A stretch of 64,000 nt of DNA from an uncultured Tolumonas sp. (GTDB lineage Bacteria; Pseudomonadota; Gammaproteobacteria; Enterobacterales; Aeromonadaceae): positions 302,501 to 366,500 of the forward strand of contig NZ_OY781381.1 of assembly GCF_963676665.1 (NCBI RefSeq), written 5' to 3'. Positions 1-10,639 of this stretch are shown here, piece after piece. Each line of letters begins with the position of its first letter. Within the stretch, counting starts at the first letter, position 1. The translations under genes and the position numbers were made by a program. The notes below the pieces were generated by a model that was given only the letters and a program-made list of their open reading frames with translations, was not told the DNA's origin and ran no database searches.

Positions 1-2379
1 GACTTTATACCCCATCTCATCAAGACGTTTCATCAGCGTACCGAGTTGGATCTTCGCAATCGATTGAATGTGTTCGATGCCTAACGGATGGAATACCACC
101 GTTTCATCAATACGGTTCAGGAACTCAGGACGGAAGCTGCGCGTCAGCACATCCATCAGCATGGTCTTCATTTCTTGGTACGCCATCATCTGATGATGTT
201 CTTGGATCAGATCAGAACCTAAATTCGAGGTCATGATGATCACGGTGTTACGAAAATCGACCGTGCGGCCTTGCCCATCAGTTAAGCGGCCATCATCTAA
301 TACCTGTAATAAGATGTTGAACACATCTGGATGCGCTTTTTCCACCTCATCCAGCAGGATCACAGAATAAGGTTTACGACGCACCGCTTCGGTCAGATAA
401 CCCCCCTCTTCATAACCCACATATCCCGGAGGAGCCCCGACCAGACGTGCGACGGAATGTTTTTCCATAAACTCAGACATGTCAATGCGGATCATGGCAT
501 CTTGGGTATCAAACAAGAACTCGGCTAAGGTTTTACACAATTCTGTTTTACCTACCCCAGTTGGGCCGAGGAACAGAAACGAACCAATCGGACGCATCGG
601 ATCGGACAAACCAGCGCGACTACGACGGATAGCATTGGCGACAGAAGTCACAGCTTCATCTTGTCCAATGACACGCTGGTGCAGTTTTTCTTCCATCTGC
701 AGCAGTTTTTCGCGTTCACCTTCTAACATGCGCGCGACAGGAATGCCGGTCCAGCGAGACAGCACCTCGGCAATTTCCGCATCGGTCACTCGGTTACGCA
801 GCAGTTTTTGCTCCTGCATTTCCGCTTGGGAAGCTAAATCGAGTTGTTTTTCCAGATCGGGGATGCGGCCATAATGCAGTTCTGACATCTTGGCTAAATC
901 ACCGGCCCGACGCGCAACATCCAGATCCTGACGGGCGTGTTCCAGTTCGGCTTTAATATGCTGAGTGCCCGCCAAAGCGGCTTTTTCTGCCTTCCAGATC
1001 TCTTCCAGCTCGTTATATTCGCGATCTTTTTCAGCAATTTCCTGATTAATGATCGCCAGTCGTTGCACACTGGCAACGTCGTGTTCTTTCATTAAAGCTT
1101 GCTGTTCCATCTTTAATTGCACAATACGTCGTTCCAAACGGTCCAGCTGTTCTGGTTTGGAATCCATTTGCAGACGGATGCTGGAAGCCGCTTCGTCAAT
1201 CAGATCGATGGCTTTATCCGGGAGCTGACGATCAGAGATGTAGCGGTGCGAAAGCAGCGCGGCAGCGACAATCGCCGGATCGGTGATCTGCACATGATGA
1301 TGCAGTTCATAACGTTCTTTCAGCCCACGCAAGATCGCGATGGTGTCTTCCACCGACGGCTCTTCAATCAATACTTTCTGGAAGCGGCGCTCTAACGCAG
1401 CATCTTTTTCTATATATTGACGATACTCATCCAGCGTGGTGGCACCGACACAATGCAGTTCACCACGCGCCAACGCGGGTTTCAGCATATTACCGGCATC
1501 CATGGCACCTTCGGCTTTACCGGCACCAACCATGGTGTGCAGTTCGTCAATAAACAGAATGACATTGCCTTCCTGTTTCGCCAGTTCATTCAATAAGGCT
1601 TTCAGACGTTCTTCAAATTCACCGCGATATTTCGCACCCGCCAGCAACGAGCCCATATCCAGTGATAACACGCGTTTGTGTTTCAGGCCTTCCGGCACTT
1701 CACCATTGATGATGCGTTGCGCTAAGCCTTCAGCGATAGCCGTTTTACCCACACCTGGCTCGCCGATCAAAACCGGATTGTTTTTAGTACGACGTTGCAG
1801 AACCTGAATGGTGCGACGAATTTCGTCATCACGCCCAATAACCGGATCCAGTTTGCCTTGTTCGGCACGTTCGGTCAGATCAATGGTGTATTTACCGAGT
1901 GCCTGACGATTTTCTTCCGCGCCCGCATCAGTCACTTTTTCTCCGCCACGGACTTTTTCAATCGCTTTTTCCAGTTTGTCTTTGTTAACTCCGTTTTGGC
2001 GCAGGAGGTCACCCAACGTGCCGCGATCATCCAGCGCGGCCAGTACAAACATTTCTGAGGAGATGAATTGATCCTGCCGCTGTTGTGACAGCTTGTCGCA
2101 CATATTCAGTACGCGGCCCAGTTGTGGCGAGATCTGGATGTCACCATCCACACCGCTCACTTTGGGCAGTCGGTCTAATTCCTGGGAAAGTCTGGCGCGT
2201 AGCGGATCGACATTGCATCCGGCCAGCGTTAATAACGGACGAATAGAGCCGCCCTGCTGGTCCAGCAACGCCAACATAATATGAAGGGGCTCGATAAATT
2301 GGTGATCCTTGCCCAGTGCTAATGACTGAGCATCGGAAATCGCAACCTGAAATTTGCTGGTGAGACGATCTAAACGCAT
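1..2379 (-). CDS. clpB: ATP-dependent disaggregase ClpB (3' end outside window)
   Basis: Hexameric AAA+ disaggregase that works with DnaK/DnaJ/GrpE to recover aggregated protein in the cytoplasm. The reading frame is open from the ATG at 2377-2379 to the window edge, giving 793 residues; the family is about 857, so roughly the last 65 are missing. Visible in order: N-terminal Clp repeat domain, first Walker A GEPGVGKT (about residue 206) with Walker [11 protein letters not shown], the M-domain coiled coil (about 410-520), and second Walker A GPTGVGKT (about 605) with Walker [11 protein letters not shown]. It follows pgeF and rluD on the same strand, the order also found in Escherichia coli, but has its own heat-shock promoter. 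Confidence 0.97.
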   Translation of the reverse strand, partial: MRLDRLTSKFQVAISDAQSLALGKDHQFIEPLHIMLALLDQQGGSIRPLLTLAGCNVDPLRARLSQELDRLPKVSGVDGDIQISPQLGRVLNMCDKLSQQRQDQFISSEMFVLAALDDRGTLGDLLRQNGVNKDKLEKAIEKVRGGEKVTDAGAEENRQALGKYTIDLTERAEQGKLDPVIGRDDEIRRTIQVLQRRTKNNPVLIGEPGVGKTAIAEGLAQRIINGEVPEGLKHKRVLSLDMGSLLAGAKYRGEFEERLKALLNELAKQEGNVILFIDELHTMVGAGKAEGAMDAGNMLKPALARGELHCVGATTLDEYRQYIEKDAALERRFQKVLIEEPSVEDTIAILRGLKERYELHHHVQITDPAIVAAALLSHRYISDRQLPDKAIDLIDEAASSIRLQMDSKPEQLDRLERRIVQLKMEQQALMKEHDVASVQRLAIINQEIAEKDREYNELEEIWKAEKAALAGTQHIKAELEHARQDLDVARRAGDLAKMSELHYGRIPDLEKQLDLASQAEMQEQKLLRNRVTDAEIAEVLSRWTGIPVARMLEGEREKLLQMEEKLHQRVIGQDEAVTSVANAIRRSRAGLSDPMRPIGSFLFLGPTGVGKTELCKTLAEFLFDTQDAMIRIDMSEFMEKHSVARLVGAPPGYVGYEEGGYLTEAVRRKPYSVILLDEVEKAHPDVFNILLQVLDDGRLTDGQGRTVDFRNTVIIMTSNLGSDLIQEHHQMMAYQEMKTMLMDVLTRSFRPEFLNRIDETVVFHPLGIEHIQSIAKIQLGTLMKRLDEMGYKV

Positions 2380-2436
2380 CCCGGTACCTCTTATCTCTTA
2401 GTGTGATCGCTTATCGATCAATTACTCTTGAGTATA

Positions 2437-2464
2437 AGATGGGGGTGCCAGAATTGCTTTCAAG
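2437..2464 (-). promoter_or_regulatory. Sigma-32 heat-shock promoter of clpB
   Basis: On the minus strand, CTTGAAA (2458-2464) is followed after 13 bases by CCCCATCT (2437-2444). This matches the sigma-32 consensus CTTGAAA-N11-16-CCCCATNT almost exactly. It lies about 60 bases upstream of the clpB ATG, between pgeF and clpB, so clpB should be heat-inducible independently of rluD-pgeF. Confidence 0.85.
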
Positions 2465-2473
2465 AGGCAGCGA

Positions 2474-3211
2474 TTAAGATTTAATCGTTAACCAGATCAA
2501 GCCCACCATGCGTCCGGTCTGGCCGTCGCGACGGTAGGAGTAAAACTGCTGTGCATCACTGAATGTGCACTGATTACCGCCATAAATAGCACTGATACCG
2601 GCAGTGCTAATACGTTGGCGAGCCAGCATAAACAGATCAGCGAGCCATTTATCTTGATGAGCAACAAAAGCCGCTGCTGCTTGGGGGACGTGCGCGACAA
2701 AGGCCGCTTTCACTTCGTCACCCACTTCAAATGCAGTTGGGCCAATCGCGGGGCCGATCCAGGCCAGAATTTCATCCGGTGCCACTTGCATCGCTGCAAT
2801 GGTTTTTTCCAGCACGCCCGCACACAGACCACGCCAACCAGCATGCGCAGTTGCAACCACGGTACCAGCTTTATCGCAAAACAAGACGGGTAGACAATCG
2901 GCCGTCATTACGGTCAGCGGCAAACCGATTGTCGTAGTCACCGCGGCATCCGCTTGTGGCGGTATAGCGCAAGGCGCTGCGGCGTTGAATACCTCAGTGC
3001 CATGCACCTGTTCCAACCAGATCGGCGCAGCCGGCAATGCCAACTGTTGCGTGAGTAGCTGGCGATTTTGCATGACTAACGCCGGATCATCACTGACGTG
3101 CAGACCTAAATTCAGCCCTTGGTATACACCTTGGCTGACACCACCTTGCCGAGTGGTAAAAGCCGCCTGCACATTGGCAGGCGCAGGCCACTCAGGTCGG
3201 ATTAAATCCAT
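2474..3211 (-). CDS. pgeF: PgeF/YfiH family multicopper-oxidase-fold protein
   Basis: Member of the YfiH/DUF152 family, reported to act as a peptidoglycan editing factor that keeps incorrect amino acids out of UDP-MurNAc peptides; relatives have purine nucleoside phosphorylase and laccase-like activity. The 245-residue length is typical. The metal-binding residues are present: His70 in WLEQVHG, Cys106 in TADCLPV and His123 in ATAHAGWRG, one position off the known 71/107/124 of the E. coli protein. Its start lies within the last 10 bases of rluD, which suggests translational coupling. The exact in vivo activity cannot be told from sequence. Confidence 0.93.
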   Translation of the reverse strand: MDLIRPEWPAPANVQAAFTTRQGGVSQGVYQGLNLGLHVSDDPALVMQNRQLLTQQLALPAAPIWLEQVHGTEVFNAAAPCAIPPQADAAVTTTIGLPLTVMTADCLPVLFCDKAGTVVATAHAGWRGLCAGVLEKTIAAMQVAPDEILAWIGPAIGPTAFEVGDEVKAAFVAHVPQAAAAFVAHQDKWLADLFMLARQRISTAGISAIYGGNQCTFSDAQQFYSYRRDGQTGRMVGLIWLTIKS

Positions 3212-4182
3212 ACGATGTCATCCGGATGTTCAGCCGAATCAAGGCGCAGCACTTCCACCAGCTCAACCATGTCAGGCGGAATTGGTGAATGCCATTCCAT
3301 CTCTTCGCCCGTTATTGGGTGAATAAGACGTAACATGGTGGCGTGCAATGCCTGACGGCGGAAGGTACGCAGATAGTCACTCAGCTCTACCGATGCATTA
3401 CGGATCGGGCGTAAACGGCCACCGTACACCGGATCACCGACCAGCGCGTGATTGATGTGCGCCATGTGCACGCGGATCTGATGTGTTCTGCCTGTTTCCA
3501 GACGGCAACGTAAGCGGGTATGCGCACGGAAACGTTCAGCCACCCGATAATGCGTCACCGCTGGTTTACCCATCGGATTCACTGCCATCATGGTACGCTG
3601 CGTCGAGTGACGAGTGATGGGTTCGTCTACCGTGCCACCTGCGGTCATATGACCCACCACAATGGCTTCGTATTCACGGGTAATACGACGTTTTTGCAAC
3701 GCATAAACCAGACGGATCTGTGCGGGAACGGTTTTCGCCACTACCATCAGACCGGTGGTTTCTTTATCCAGACGATGCACGATGCCGGCACGCGGCACCT
3801 CTGCAATATCAGGGTAACGATGCAACAGCGCATTCAGGATGGTGCCGTCAGGAGTACCCGCCCCCGGATGCACGACTAAACCCGCAGGTTTATCGATCAC
3901 CAACAGGTGTTCATCTTCATAAACGATGTTCAGCTCAATGTCTTGTGGTTGCCAGCGCGTATCATCTTCCAGCTCGGCATTAATCTCGATGCTCTGGCCT
4001 TCCATGACCTTTTCTTTTGGCAATAAAACCACATTGCCATCCAGCAGCACTTTGCCAGCCAGTATCCAATCTTTCAGGCGGGTACGGGAATAATCAGCAA
4101 ACAGCTCCGCCACCACTTGGTCGAGGCGCTTGCCTGCGTGGTGCGGTTCGGTGATGCCGGTAAGGTGTATAGGTTGACTCAT
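3202..4182 (-). CDS. rluD: 23S rRNA pseudouridine(1911/1915/1917) synthase RluD
   Basis: Isomerises three uridines in helix 69 of 23S rRNA to pseudouridine, a late step in large-subunit maturation. The 326-residue protein equals the E. coli enzyme in length. An S4-type RNA-binding domain lies at about residues 15-75 (KRLDQVVAELF), followed by the catalytic domain with HRLDKETTG, in which Asp139 is the predicted nucleophile. It is divergent from bamD and followed by pgeF and clpB, the same neighbourhood as in Enterobacteriaceae and Aeromonas. Confidence 0.96.
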   Translation of the reverse strand: MSQPIHLTGITEPHHAGKRLDQVVAELFADYSRTRLKDWILAGKVLLDGNVVLLPKEKVMEGQSIEINAELEDDTRWQPQDIELNIVYEDEHLLVIDKPAGLVVHPGAGTPDGTILNALLHRYPDIAEVPRAGIVHRLDKETTGLMVVAKTVPAQIRLVYALQKRRITREYEAIVVGHMTAGGTVDEPITRHSTQRTMMAVNPMGKPAVTHYRVAERFRAHTRLRCRLETGRTHQIRVHMAHINHALVGDPVYGGRLRPIRNASVELSDYLRTFRRQALHATMLRLIHPITGEEMEWHSPIPPDMVELVEVLRLDSAEHPDDIVWI

Positions 4183-4298
4183 GTCAGATCTCAGTAAGTT
4201 TAAACGTGGCCAGATGCCAAGAATGCTGCATTCTATCTTTTCTTTTCTCTGAGCATAACGGATACTTCACATACCTTGGCAATATGAAGCTAATTTCG

Positions 4299-5054
4299 AT
4301 GCAAAAAGTAGTTCGTTTGTTCCCGGCAATGCTGTTATCTCTGTCTTTACTGGCAGGTTGCTCTTCATCCAACAAACCTAAAGTGCCGGATGAACCGCTG
4401 GAAGTATTGTATAAACAGGCTCAAACCAAGCTGCACAACGGCGATTATGATAAAGCAGTGGATATTCTTGAAGCACTGGATTCCCGTTATCCGTTTGGTC
4501 CGTATGCCAGTCAGGTTCAGTTACAGCTGATTTATGCCTATTACAAAAAAGAAGACACCGCGCAGGCGATAGCCAATATTGACCGTTTTTTACGTCTGAA
4601 CCCGACGCATAAAGATGTGGATTACGTCTATTACATGCGGGGTTTAGCCAACATGCAGGAAGATTATAATTTCTTCCATGACAAATTTGGTATTGACCGT
4701 TCCGATCGTGATCCAAGTTATGCACGTCAGGCGTTTGATGATTTCAAAATTGTGCTGAAAAACTATCCAAACAGTTTGTATGCCAGCGATGCCCGCGCCC
4801 GTGCCGTCTATCTGAAAAATCGTTTAGCGAAATTCGATCTGGCCATTGCGGACTTTTATATGCGTCGTGAGGCCTGGTTATCGGCGGCCAACCACGCCAA
4901 GTTCCTGATCGAAAATTATCCGGATACCGAAATGACCAAGCCGGCACTGGAAATCATGGTGCAAGCGTATGACAAGATGGAATTGAAGGAGCTCGCCCTG
5001 CATGCCCGACAAATGCTAGCGGCCAATTATCCTGACAGTGAATATGCTCACTGA
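4299..5054 (+). CDS. bamD: Outer membrane assembly lipoprotein BamD
   Basis: Lipoprotein of the BAM complex that helps BamA insert beta-barrel proteins into the outer membrane. A lipoprotein signal ends in LSLLAGC with the lipidated Cys about 21 residues from the chosen start. TPR-like helices follow, with family-typical stretches such as RYPFGPYASQVQLQLIYAYYK and RFLRLNPTH. I chose the ATG at 4299 because it gives a normal-length signal peptide and has GAAG about 9 bases upstream. The in-frame ATG at 4284 is a close alternative, and the frame is open to 4206. It is divergent from rluD, as in E. coli (yfiO). Confidence 0.93.
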   Translation: MQKVVRLFPAMLLSLSLLAGCSSSNKPKVPDEPLEVLYKQAQTKLHNGDYDKAVDILEALDSRYPFGPYASQVQLQLIYAYYKKEDTAQAIANIDRFLRLNPTHKDVDYVYYMRGLANMQEDYNFFHDKFGIDRSDRDPSYARQAFDDFKIVLKNYPNSLYASDARARAVYLKNRLAKFDLAIADFYMRREAWLSAANHAKFLIENYPDTEMTKPALEIMVQAYDKMELKELALHARQMLAANYPDSEYAH

Positions 5055-5071
5055 TGAACGATTAGAAAACA

Positions 5072-5097
5072 AAGGCACCTTCGGGTGCCTTCTTTTT
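5072..5097 (+). terminator. Rho-independent terminator of bamD
   Basis: Eight-base-pair stem AAGGCACC/GGTGCCTT (5072-5079 with 5084-5091) with a TTCG loop, followed by TTCTTTTT. The minus-strand side also has a T-rich tail, so it may terminate the convergent guanidine operon as well. Confidence 0.85.
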
Positions 5098-5121
5098 ATC
5101 TGTAATTTGCTACTTACTGGG

Positions 5122-6918
5122 CTATTTACTGGCCAGATAAGCCCGCCAACTTCCCAGCTGGGTAATTTCTGTTGCACCATCGAGGCCATAGGGCTCACAG
5201 ATAAACCCACTCACCCACGAACCGTCGGCTAACTCTACTTTGCCAATGCCTAATGGTGCAGGAATACCAGCGACAAACGAACCAAAATGCTCTGATGAAA
5301 CCGACCAGACTTCAACGGCAATCGCAGCGCCCTGTTTATCATCACGGATCAACCCCGGACGATATGGCGGCCCGCCTGCCAGTGCATACATGCGATAGGC
5401 CTTCGCGGTCGTCGTGGTCTGTTTTAAGCGTGCATGACGATCGGTGAGTTGCCAATTCAGCGGTAAGCCAGACAAATGTGCACCACAAACCAAGACATCG
5501 ATCGTGCTGACCTCCGGCGACATCACCGCCATTTGTTCCAATGGGAATGGCTGTCCTGTCGCACCGAGCGGTAATGCCAACTGACGTTGCCAACGATCTC
5601 CGAGCGCTAATAAAGCGGCATCTTGAAATGCTGGCGCAAACAAGGTGATACCAAATGGTAAGCCCTGTTTTTCGCCAGAAACACGGAAACCTGACGGTAG
5701 AGATATTGCTGAATAATCCAACAAATTCATAAAGTTGGTGTAATAACCCAGATTACTATTGAGTTGGATGGGGTCGGCTTGCACCGCAGCAATGCTATAC
5801 ATAGTGCCCGCAGTCGGCGTGACAATCAGATCAACCTTGGATAATTCAGCATCAGCAATTCGCTTCAGTCGCTGTAATTCATACAAAGCCTCATAAGCAT
5901 CAACCGCCGTTCGCTGCTCTGCACCACCAATAATGGTTTGGATAACGGGTAGACAACGACCCGGATCTGCCCGGTAAAAATCTTTAATCGCCGCCAGACG
6001 CTCGGCCACCCATGGGCCACCATAGAGCAATTTCGCAGCTTGAATAAAGGGTTCCAGATTGATCGAAACCGCCTCACCGCCTAGTGTTTTCAGTGTTTCA
6101 ACGGATTGCCAGAACAGAGTCTCTGCGGCTTCATCCCAAAAAAATTGCAGTTGTGATTTATCGGGTATGCCAAATTTAAATGCAGTCGGGATCGCTTTCG
6201 CGGCCACTACATCACGGGCAAACGGATCAGTAGCATCAAACTTGGCGGCAACTTGCCAAACCGCAGCAACATCCGCAACGGTTGAAGCAAAAATAGTGAC
6301 GCAATCTAGGCTTTTACAGGCCGGCACGACACCACTGCAACTGATGTGGCCTTTCGTTCCCTTCAAACCAATAATGTTGTTAAAAGAAGCCGGTACGCGA
6401 CCTGAACCCGCGGTGTCGGTGCCTAGTGAGAAGCAGACCTGCCCGGTTGCAACCGACACCGCAGACCCCGCACTGGAACCACCTGATATATAAGCTGAAT
6501 CAAAACTGTTCTGACACGCACCATACGGACTGCGCGTACCCACCAGCCCGGTTGCAAACTGATCGAGATTAGTTTTACCCAGTGGAATTGCACCTGCGGC
6601 AATCAGTTGCTGAACCACAAACGCCGATTCCAATGGCTGATATGCGTAATCTGGACAAGCCGCCGTGGTGGGCAGATCCGCCAGATCGATATTATCTTTG
6701 ATAGCAAAAGGAATGCCGAACAGCGGTAAATCGTCGGGGGAATGACCAGCAAGTTTTTGCAGATAATCATCTAATTGTTTTAGCGATAACACACTGATCC
6801 AGGCATGACGGCTATCCGCTTGTGCGTGCTGCAAACAACGATGTAGAAATTTTTGTGGCGTCAGAACCCCACTACGATAGGCATCATGAATAGCGCTGAT
6901 GGTGATCGGTTGAGTCAT
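5122..6918 (-). CDS. atzF: Allophanate hydrolase
   Basis: Hydrolyses allophanate to two ammonia and two CO2, the last step of the pathway encoded by this operon. The N-terminal amidase-signature domain (about 1-440) carries the Ser-cisSer-Lys triad, which I place at Lys74 (FAIKDN), Ser148 (GGSSAGS) and Ser172 (DTAGSGR). A C-terminal domain of about 130 residues typical of AtzF follows (from about 465). The total of 598 residues is normal. It starts 2 bases after the carboxylase gene on the same strand, so the two are probably translationally coupled. Confidence 0.95.
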   Translation of the reverse strand: MTQPITISAIHDAYRSGVLTPQKFLHRCLQHAQADSRHAWISVLSLKQLDDYLQKLAGHSPDDLPLFGIPFAIKDNIDLADLPTTAACPDYAYQPLESAFVVQQLIAAGAIPLGKTNLDQFATGLVGTRSPYGACQNSFDSAYISGGSSAGSAVSVATGQVCFSLGTDTAGSGRVPASFNNIIGLKGTKGHISCSGVVPACKSLDCVTIFASTVADVAAVWQVAAKFDATDPFARDVVAAKAIPTAFKFGIPDKSQLQFFWDEAAETLFWQSVETLKTLGGEAVSINLEPFIQAAKLLYGGPWVAERLAAIKDFYRADPGRCLPVIQTIIGGAEQRTAVDAYEALYELQRLKRIADAELSKVDLIVTPTAGTMYSIAAVQADPIQLNSNLGYYTNFMNLLDYSAISLPSGFRVSGEKQGLPFGITLFAPAFQDAALLALGDRWQRQLALPLGATGQPFPLEQMAVMSPEVSTIDVLVCGAHLSGLPLNWQLTDRHARLKQTTTTAKAYRMYALAGGPPYRPGLIRDDKQGAAIAVEVWSVSSEHFGSFVAGIPAPLGIGKVELADGSWVSGFICEPYGLDGATEITQLGSWRAYLASK

Positions 6919-6920
6919 GA

Positions 6921-9900
6921 TTATTCCCCTAATACCAGTAAGCGTTGCCCAGCACGCACTTGTTGGCCGGCTTCACGACATACATTAATGACCACTCCGG
7001 CATGCGGCGCCAGCACTTCAATTTCCATCTTCATCGATTCAATAATCAACAATGGCTGTCCGGCTTTAATCGTTTGACCTTCTTCGACCAATACCTGCCA
7101 GACGTTGCCAGAAACGAGACTTTCCACCGCTTTGTGATGATCCGGTAGTGCTTCTTCCTCACCGGTTTCGATCATCATGTCGCTATCGGCTGAGAAATTC
7201 GCTTGTCCGGTTTCGATCCAACGCTGACGCTCTGCTTCAAACGCCGTTTGCTGACGCTCTTTTGCTACCCGGATTTCGTCGGCATGTTCGTCCACCAGCT
7301 TGTTGTAATCGGCCAGTGAGAATTCGATCTCTTCAATTTTTAGTGGATAACGCCCACGCGGAAAATCACGACGGATTTTAAGTAACTCTTCCGCAGAGAC
7401 TTCGTAGAATTTGATTTGATCGAAGAAACGCAGCAGCCACGGTTGCGTGAATTCGGTCGTCTGACGATAACGGTTCCACATCTGTAGTGTGCGACCGACA
7501 AACTGATAACCACCCGGCCCTTCCATGCCATACACACACAGGTAAGCGCCCCCGATGCCGACGGCGTTTTCCGGTGTCCAAGTTCGTGCAGGGTTGTATT
7601 TGGTGGTGACCAAACGATGACGTGGATCGAGCGGTGTCGCTACCGGTGCGCCGAGATAGACATCGCCTAACCCCATCACCAGATAGTTAGCGTTGAAGAC
7701 GATCTCTTTCACCTGTTCAATCGAATCAAGGCCGTTGATACGGCGGATAAACTCGATGTTCGACGGGCACCAAGGTGCATCTTTGCGCACCAGTTCATCG
7801 TATTTGCGGATCGCCAATCGAGTTGCTTCATCGTCCCACGACAGTGGCAGATGGACGATGCGCGCAGGCACCGTGATCTGTTCGATATCGGTGAGTTCGC
7901 TTTCCGCCTGCTCCAGCAATTCCAGTAAACGCGTTAACGGCAGTTGCAGATTGTCGTAGTGTATCTGCAGGGAACGGATGCCCGGAGTGAGTTCTAGCAC
8001 GCCGTTAATCGCTGCTTCCTGCAACCACAGCATCAACGCATGGGCACGGAAACGCAGACGAATATCGAGCACCTGCGTGCCATACTCCACCAGCAGATAG
8101 TCATCACCGCTGGGGCGATACACCACTTTTTCGCCATATTCTTCCGCTGGTAAAATTTTCAATACCGGCGTGGTTGGGGAAGCAATCGGCACAGTGGCTG
8201 GTTGTGCAGTGAGGGTTGCCAGCTCGGCTAATTGCGCACGTTCCAACACTTCGGCATCGGCAATAGAAACAGGAATAAAGCGAACTTTATCGCCCGCTTT
8301 CAGCTGCCCCATTTTCCACAGATCGGCTTTAACGATGGTCGCCGGGCAAACAAACCCGCCCAGACTCGGACCATCCGGCCCCAAAATCACCGGCATATCA
8401 CCGGTAAAATCGACCGTACCGATCGCATAGGCGTTGTCATGCAGGTTTGATGGATGTAAGCCTGCCTCACCACCATCGGCGCGCGCCCATTCCGGTTTCG
8501 GGCCAATCAAACGCACCCCAGTTCGGCTGGAGTTGTAATGCACTTCGTAGTTGGTGGCGAAGAAGGTTTCAATATCGTGATCAGTGAAGAAATCAGGCGC
8601 CCCGTGTGGGCCATAAATGACACGCAGTTCCCAGTTATTGGTAATTGTCGGTTGCAGATCAGCAGACAGTAACTGTTCCACAGCTAAAGTTATTTGCGGT
8701 GGAACATGCAGCACATCACCCGCCTGAATGGCACGACCGACATGGCCACCAAACTGACCCAAGGTAAAGGTTGAACGACTGCCGAGATAATGCGGGCAAT
8801 CAATGCCGCCAGCCAGCAACAGATAGCTGCGCGCCCCGGCCATAGCGACCTTACCCAGTTGTAGTGTGCTGCCCGCGGGCACGGTCACTACCTGCCACAT
8901 CGGTACCATCGCACCATCAAGTTTCGCGTCAATGGCGGCACCGGTGAGTACAATCTGACGTGTGGTATTAAATTTCAGCGTTGGGCCCGACAGCGTAATT
9001 TCCAAACCCGCGCAGATGTCATCGTTATTCAATAACCGATTACCCAGACAGAACGACCAGTTATCCATCGGGCCGGACGGCGGCACGCCAATATCCCAAT
9101 AACCAACACGACCGGGGAAATCTTGAATCGTCGTTTGTGTCCCGCCTGAAAGCACATCGATGGTGGCTGGCTGATAACTGAATTCATTTAACGTGCGAGT
9201 CAGCACTTTGCCTTGCTGCACGACATCGCTCTTCAGCAGCGCCAGCAAATAATCACGATTGGTTTCGATGCCATAGACGTCACTTTGCTGCAACATCGTG
9301 CTCAGTTGTTGAAGGGTCTGCTCACGGTTCGCTGACCATGCGATCAGCTTTGCCAGCATCGGGTCAAAAAAGGGTGGCACTTCGAGGCCGGCATCGAGCC
9401 AGTGATCGATACGGCAGGTTTTACGATCTTGCTCAGGAAAGCTGACGTGGCTGATAAGCCCCGCACTCGGGCGGAAGTTTTTCGCCGGGTCTTCTGCGTA
9501 CAAACGCACCTGAATAGCATGGCCTTTCGGTGTCAACACGTTTGCCAGACTTTCCAACGGCGCTAATTCACCAGCGCCCAGTTCAATCATCCAGCGCACT
9601 AAATCGACGCCATACACCTGCTCGGTCACGCCATGCTCCACCTGCAGGCGGGTGTTTACTTCCAAGAAATAAAACTGACCGTTCAGGTCGTCATACACAT
9701 ATTCCACCGTACCGGCACTGCGATAACTGACCTGTTTCCCCAGTTGCACGGCGGTTGCTAGTAATGCCTGACGCACGTCATCGGATAAATTCGGCGCCGG
9801 ACACTCCTCTATCACTTTCTGGTTACGACGTTGGGCGGAACAGTCACGCTCACCAATCGCAATCACATGGCCTTGGCCATCACCAAACATCTGCACTTCG

Positions 9901-10523
9901 ATATGGCGGGCATTCTCAATAAACTTCTCGAGGAACATGCCGCCATTACTGAAATTGTTTTCCGACAACCGTTTTACTGATGAATACGCGGAACGCAACT
10001 CTTCTGCGCTAAAGCAGCGCTGCATACCGATGCCACCGCCACCGGCGGTACTTTTCAGCATCACCGGATAACCAATACGCGCCGCTTCGGCTAAGGCTTC
10101 ATCCAGTGACGATAACAAACCGGTGCCCGGTAATAACGGCACATGCGCCGCCTCCGCCAGTGCCCGTGCTTTGTGTTTCAGGCCAAATGCCACCATCTGC
10201 TCCGGTGTCGGGCCTAAAAACACCAGCCCTTCGTCAACACAACGACGGGCAAAATCGGGGTTCTCACTTAAAAAACCATAACCGGGGTGGATCGCCTGAG
10301 CGCCAGTCTGTTTGGCAATCGCGATAAGTTTATTTTGATCGAGGTAAGTTTGTGCAGCAGCACCTTCACCGAGTGACCAAGCCTCGTCAGCATCTAACAC
10401 ATGACGGCTGTCAGCATCGGCTTCGCTATACACTGCGACAGAGGTGACACCCATCGCTTTCAGGGTGCGGATAATTCGGCAGGCAATTGCGCCGCGGTTC
10501 GCTATCAATACTTTACTGAACAT
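6921..10523 (-). CDS. Biotin-dependent urea/guanidine carboxylase
   Basis: Large single-chain carboxylase of 1200 residues. Domain order: biotin carboxylase (about 1-450, starting FSKVLIANRGAIACRI, with the glycine-rich ATP loop TAGGGGIGM), a KipA/AHS2 domain (about 470-760), a KipI/AHS1 domain (about 810-1000), and a C-terminal biotinyl domain with ESMKMEIEV, biotinylated lysine about Lys1165. The family was named urea carboxylase, but members linked to guanidine-I riboswitches and DUF1989 genes carboxylate guanidine to carboxyguanidine. I infer guanidine from that context, not from a residue I can verify. The ATG at 10523 is chosen because it begins the conserved BC domain; the frame is open to 10586. 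Biotin would be attached by the BirA encoded at 39190-40155. Confidence 0.93.
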   Translation of the reverse strand: MFSKVLIANRGAIACRIIRTLKAMGVTSVAVYSEADADSRHVLDADEAWSLGEGAAAQTYLDQNKLIAIAKQTGAQAIHPGYGFLSENPDFARRCVDEGLVFLGPTPEQMVAFGLKHKARALAEAAHVPLLPGTGLLSSLDEALAEAARIGYPVMLKSTAGGGGIGMQRCFSAEELRSAYSSVKRLSENNFSNGGMFLEKFIENARHIEVQMFGDGQGHVIAIGERDCSAQRRNQKVIEECPAPNLSDDVRQALLATAVQLGKQVSYRSAGTVEYVYDDLNGQFYFLEVNTRLQVEHGVTEQVYGVDLVRWMIELGAGELAPLESLANVLTPKGHAIQVRLYAEDPAKNFRPSAGLISHVSFPEQDRKTCRIDHWLDAGLEVPPFFDPMLAKLIAWSANREQTLQQLSTMLQQSDVYGIETNRDYLLALLKSDVVQQGKVLTRTLNEFSYQPATIDVLSGGTQTTIQDFPGRVGYWDIGVPPSGPMDNWSFCLGNRLLNNDDICAGLEITLSGPTLKFNTTRQIVLTGAAIDAKLDGAMVPMWQVVTVPAGSTLQLGKVAMAGARSYLLLAGGIDCPHYLGSRSTFTLGQFGGHVGRAIQAGDVLHVPPQITLAVEQLLSADLQPTITNNWELRVIYGPHGAPDFFTDHDIETFFATNYEVHYNSSRTGVRLIGPKPEWARADGGEAGLHPSNLHDNAYAIGTVDFTGDMPVILGPDGPSLGGFVCPATIVKADLWKMGQLKAGDKVRFIPVSIADAEVLERAQLAELATLTAQPATVPIASPTTPVLKILPAEEYGEKVVYRPSGDDYLLVEYGTQVLDIRLRFRAHALMLWLQEAAINGVLELTPGIRSLQIHYDNLQLPLTRLLELLEQAESELTDIEQITVPARIVHLPLSWDDEATRLAIRKYDELVRKDAPWCPSNIEFIRRINGLDSIEQVKEIVFNANYLVMGLGDVYLGAPVATPLDPRHRLVTTKYNPARTWTPENAVGIGGAYLCVYGMEGPGGYQFVGRTLQMWNRYRQTTEFTQPWLLRFFDQIKFYEVSAEELLKIRRDFPRGRYPLKIEEIEFSLADYNKLVDEHADEIRVAKERQQTAFEAERQRWIETGQANFSADSDMMIETGEEEALPDHHKAVESLVSGNVWQVLVEEGQTIKAGQPLLIIESMKMEIEVLAPHAGVVINVCREAGQQVRAGQRLLVLGE

Positions 10524-10639
10524 AAGATCAACTCTGTTCAATGCTGCCGGAAAGGCTCTTCCGCCAGACTTCGGGTCGTCCCGCACACAATCAGAGAGCG
10601 GCTCAAGGTCGTCCTTGCGCTCTATAATTTGTTGGCTGA

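Noticed and set aside
10524..10586. Longer start for the carboxylase
   Set aside because: The 21 extra residues precede the conserved first strand of the biotin carboxylase domain and show no family similarity.
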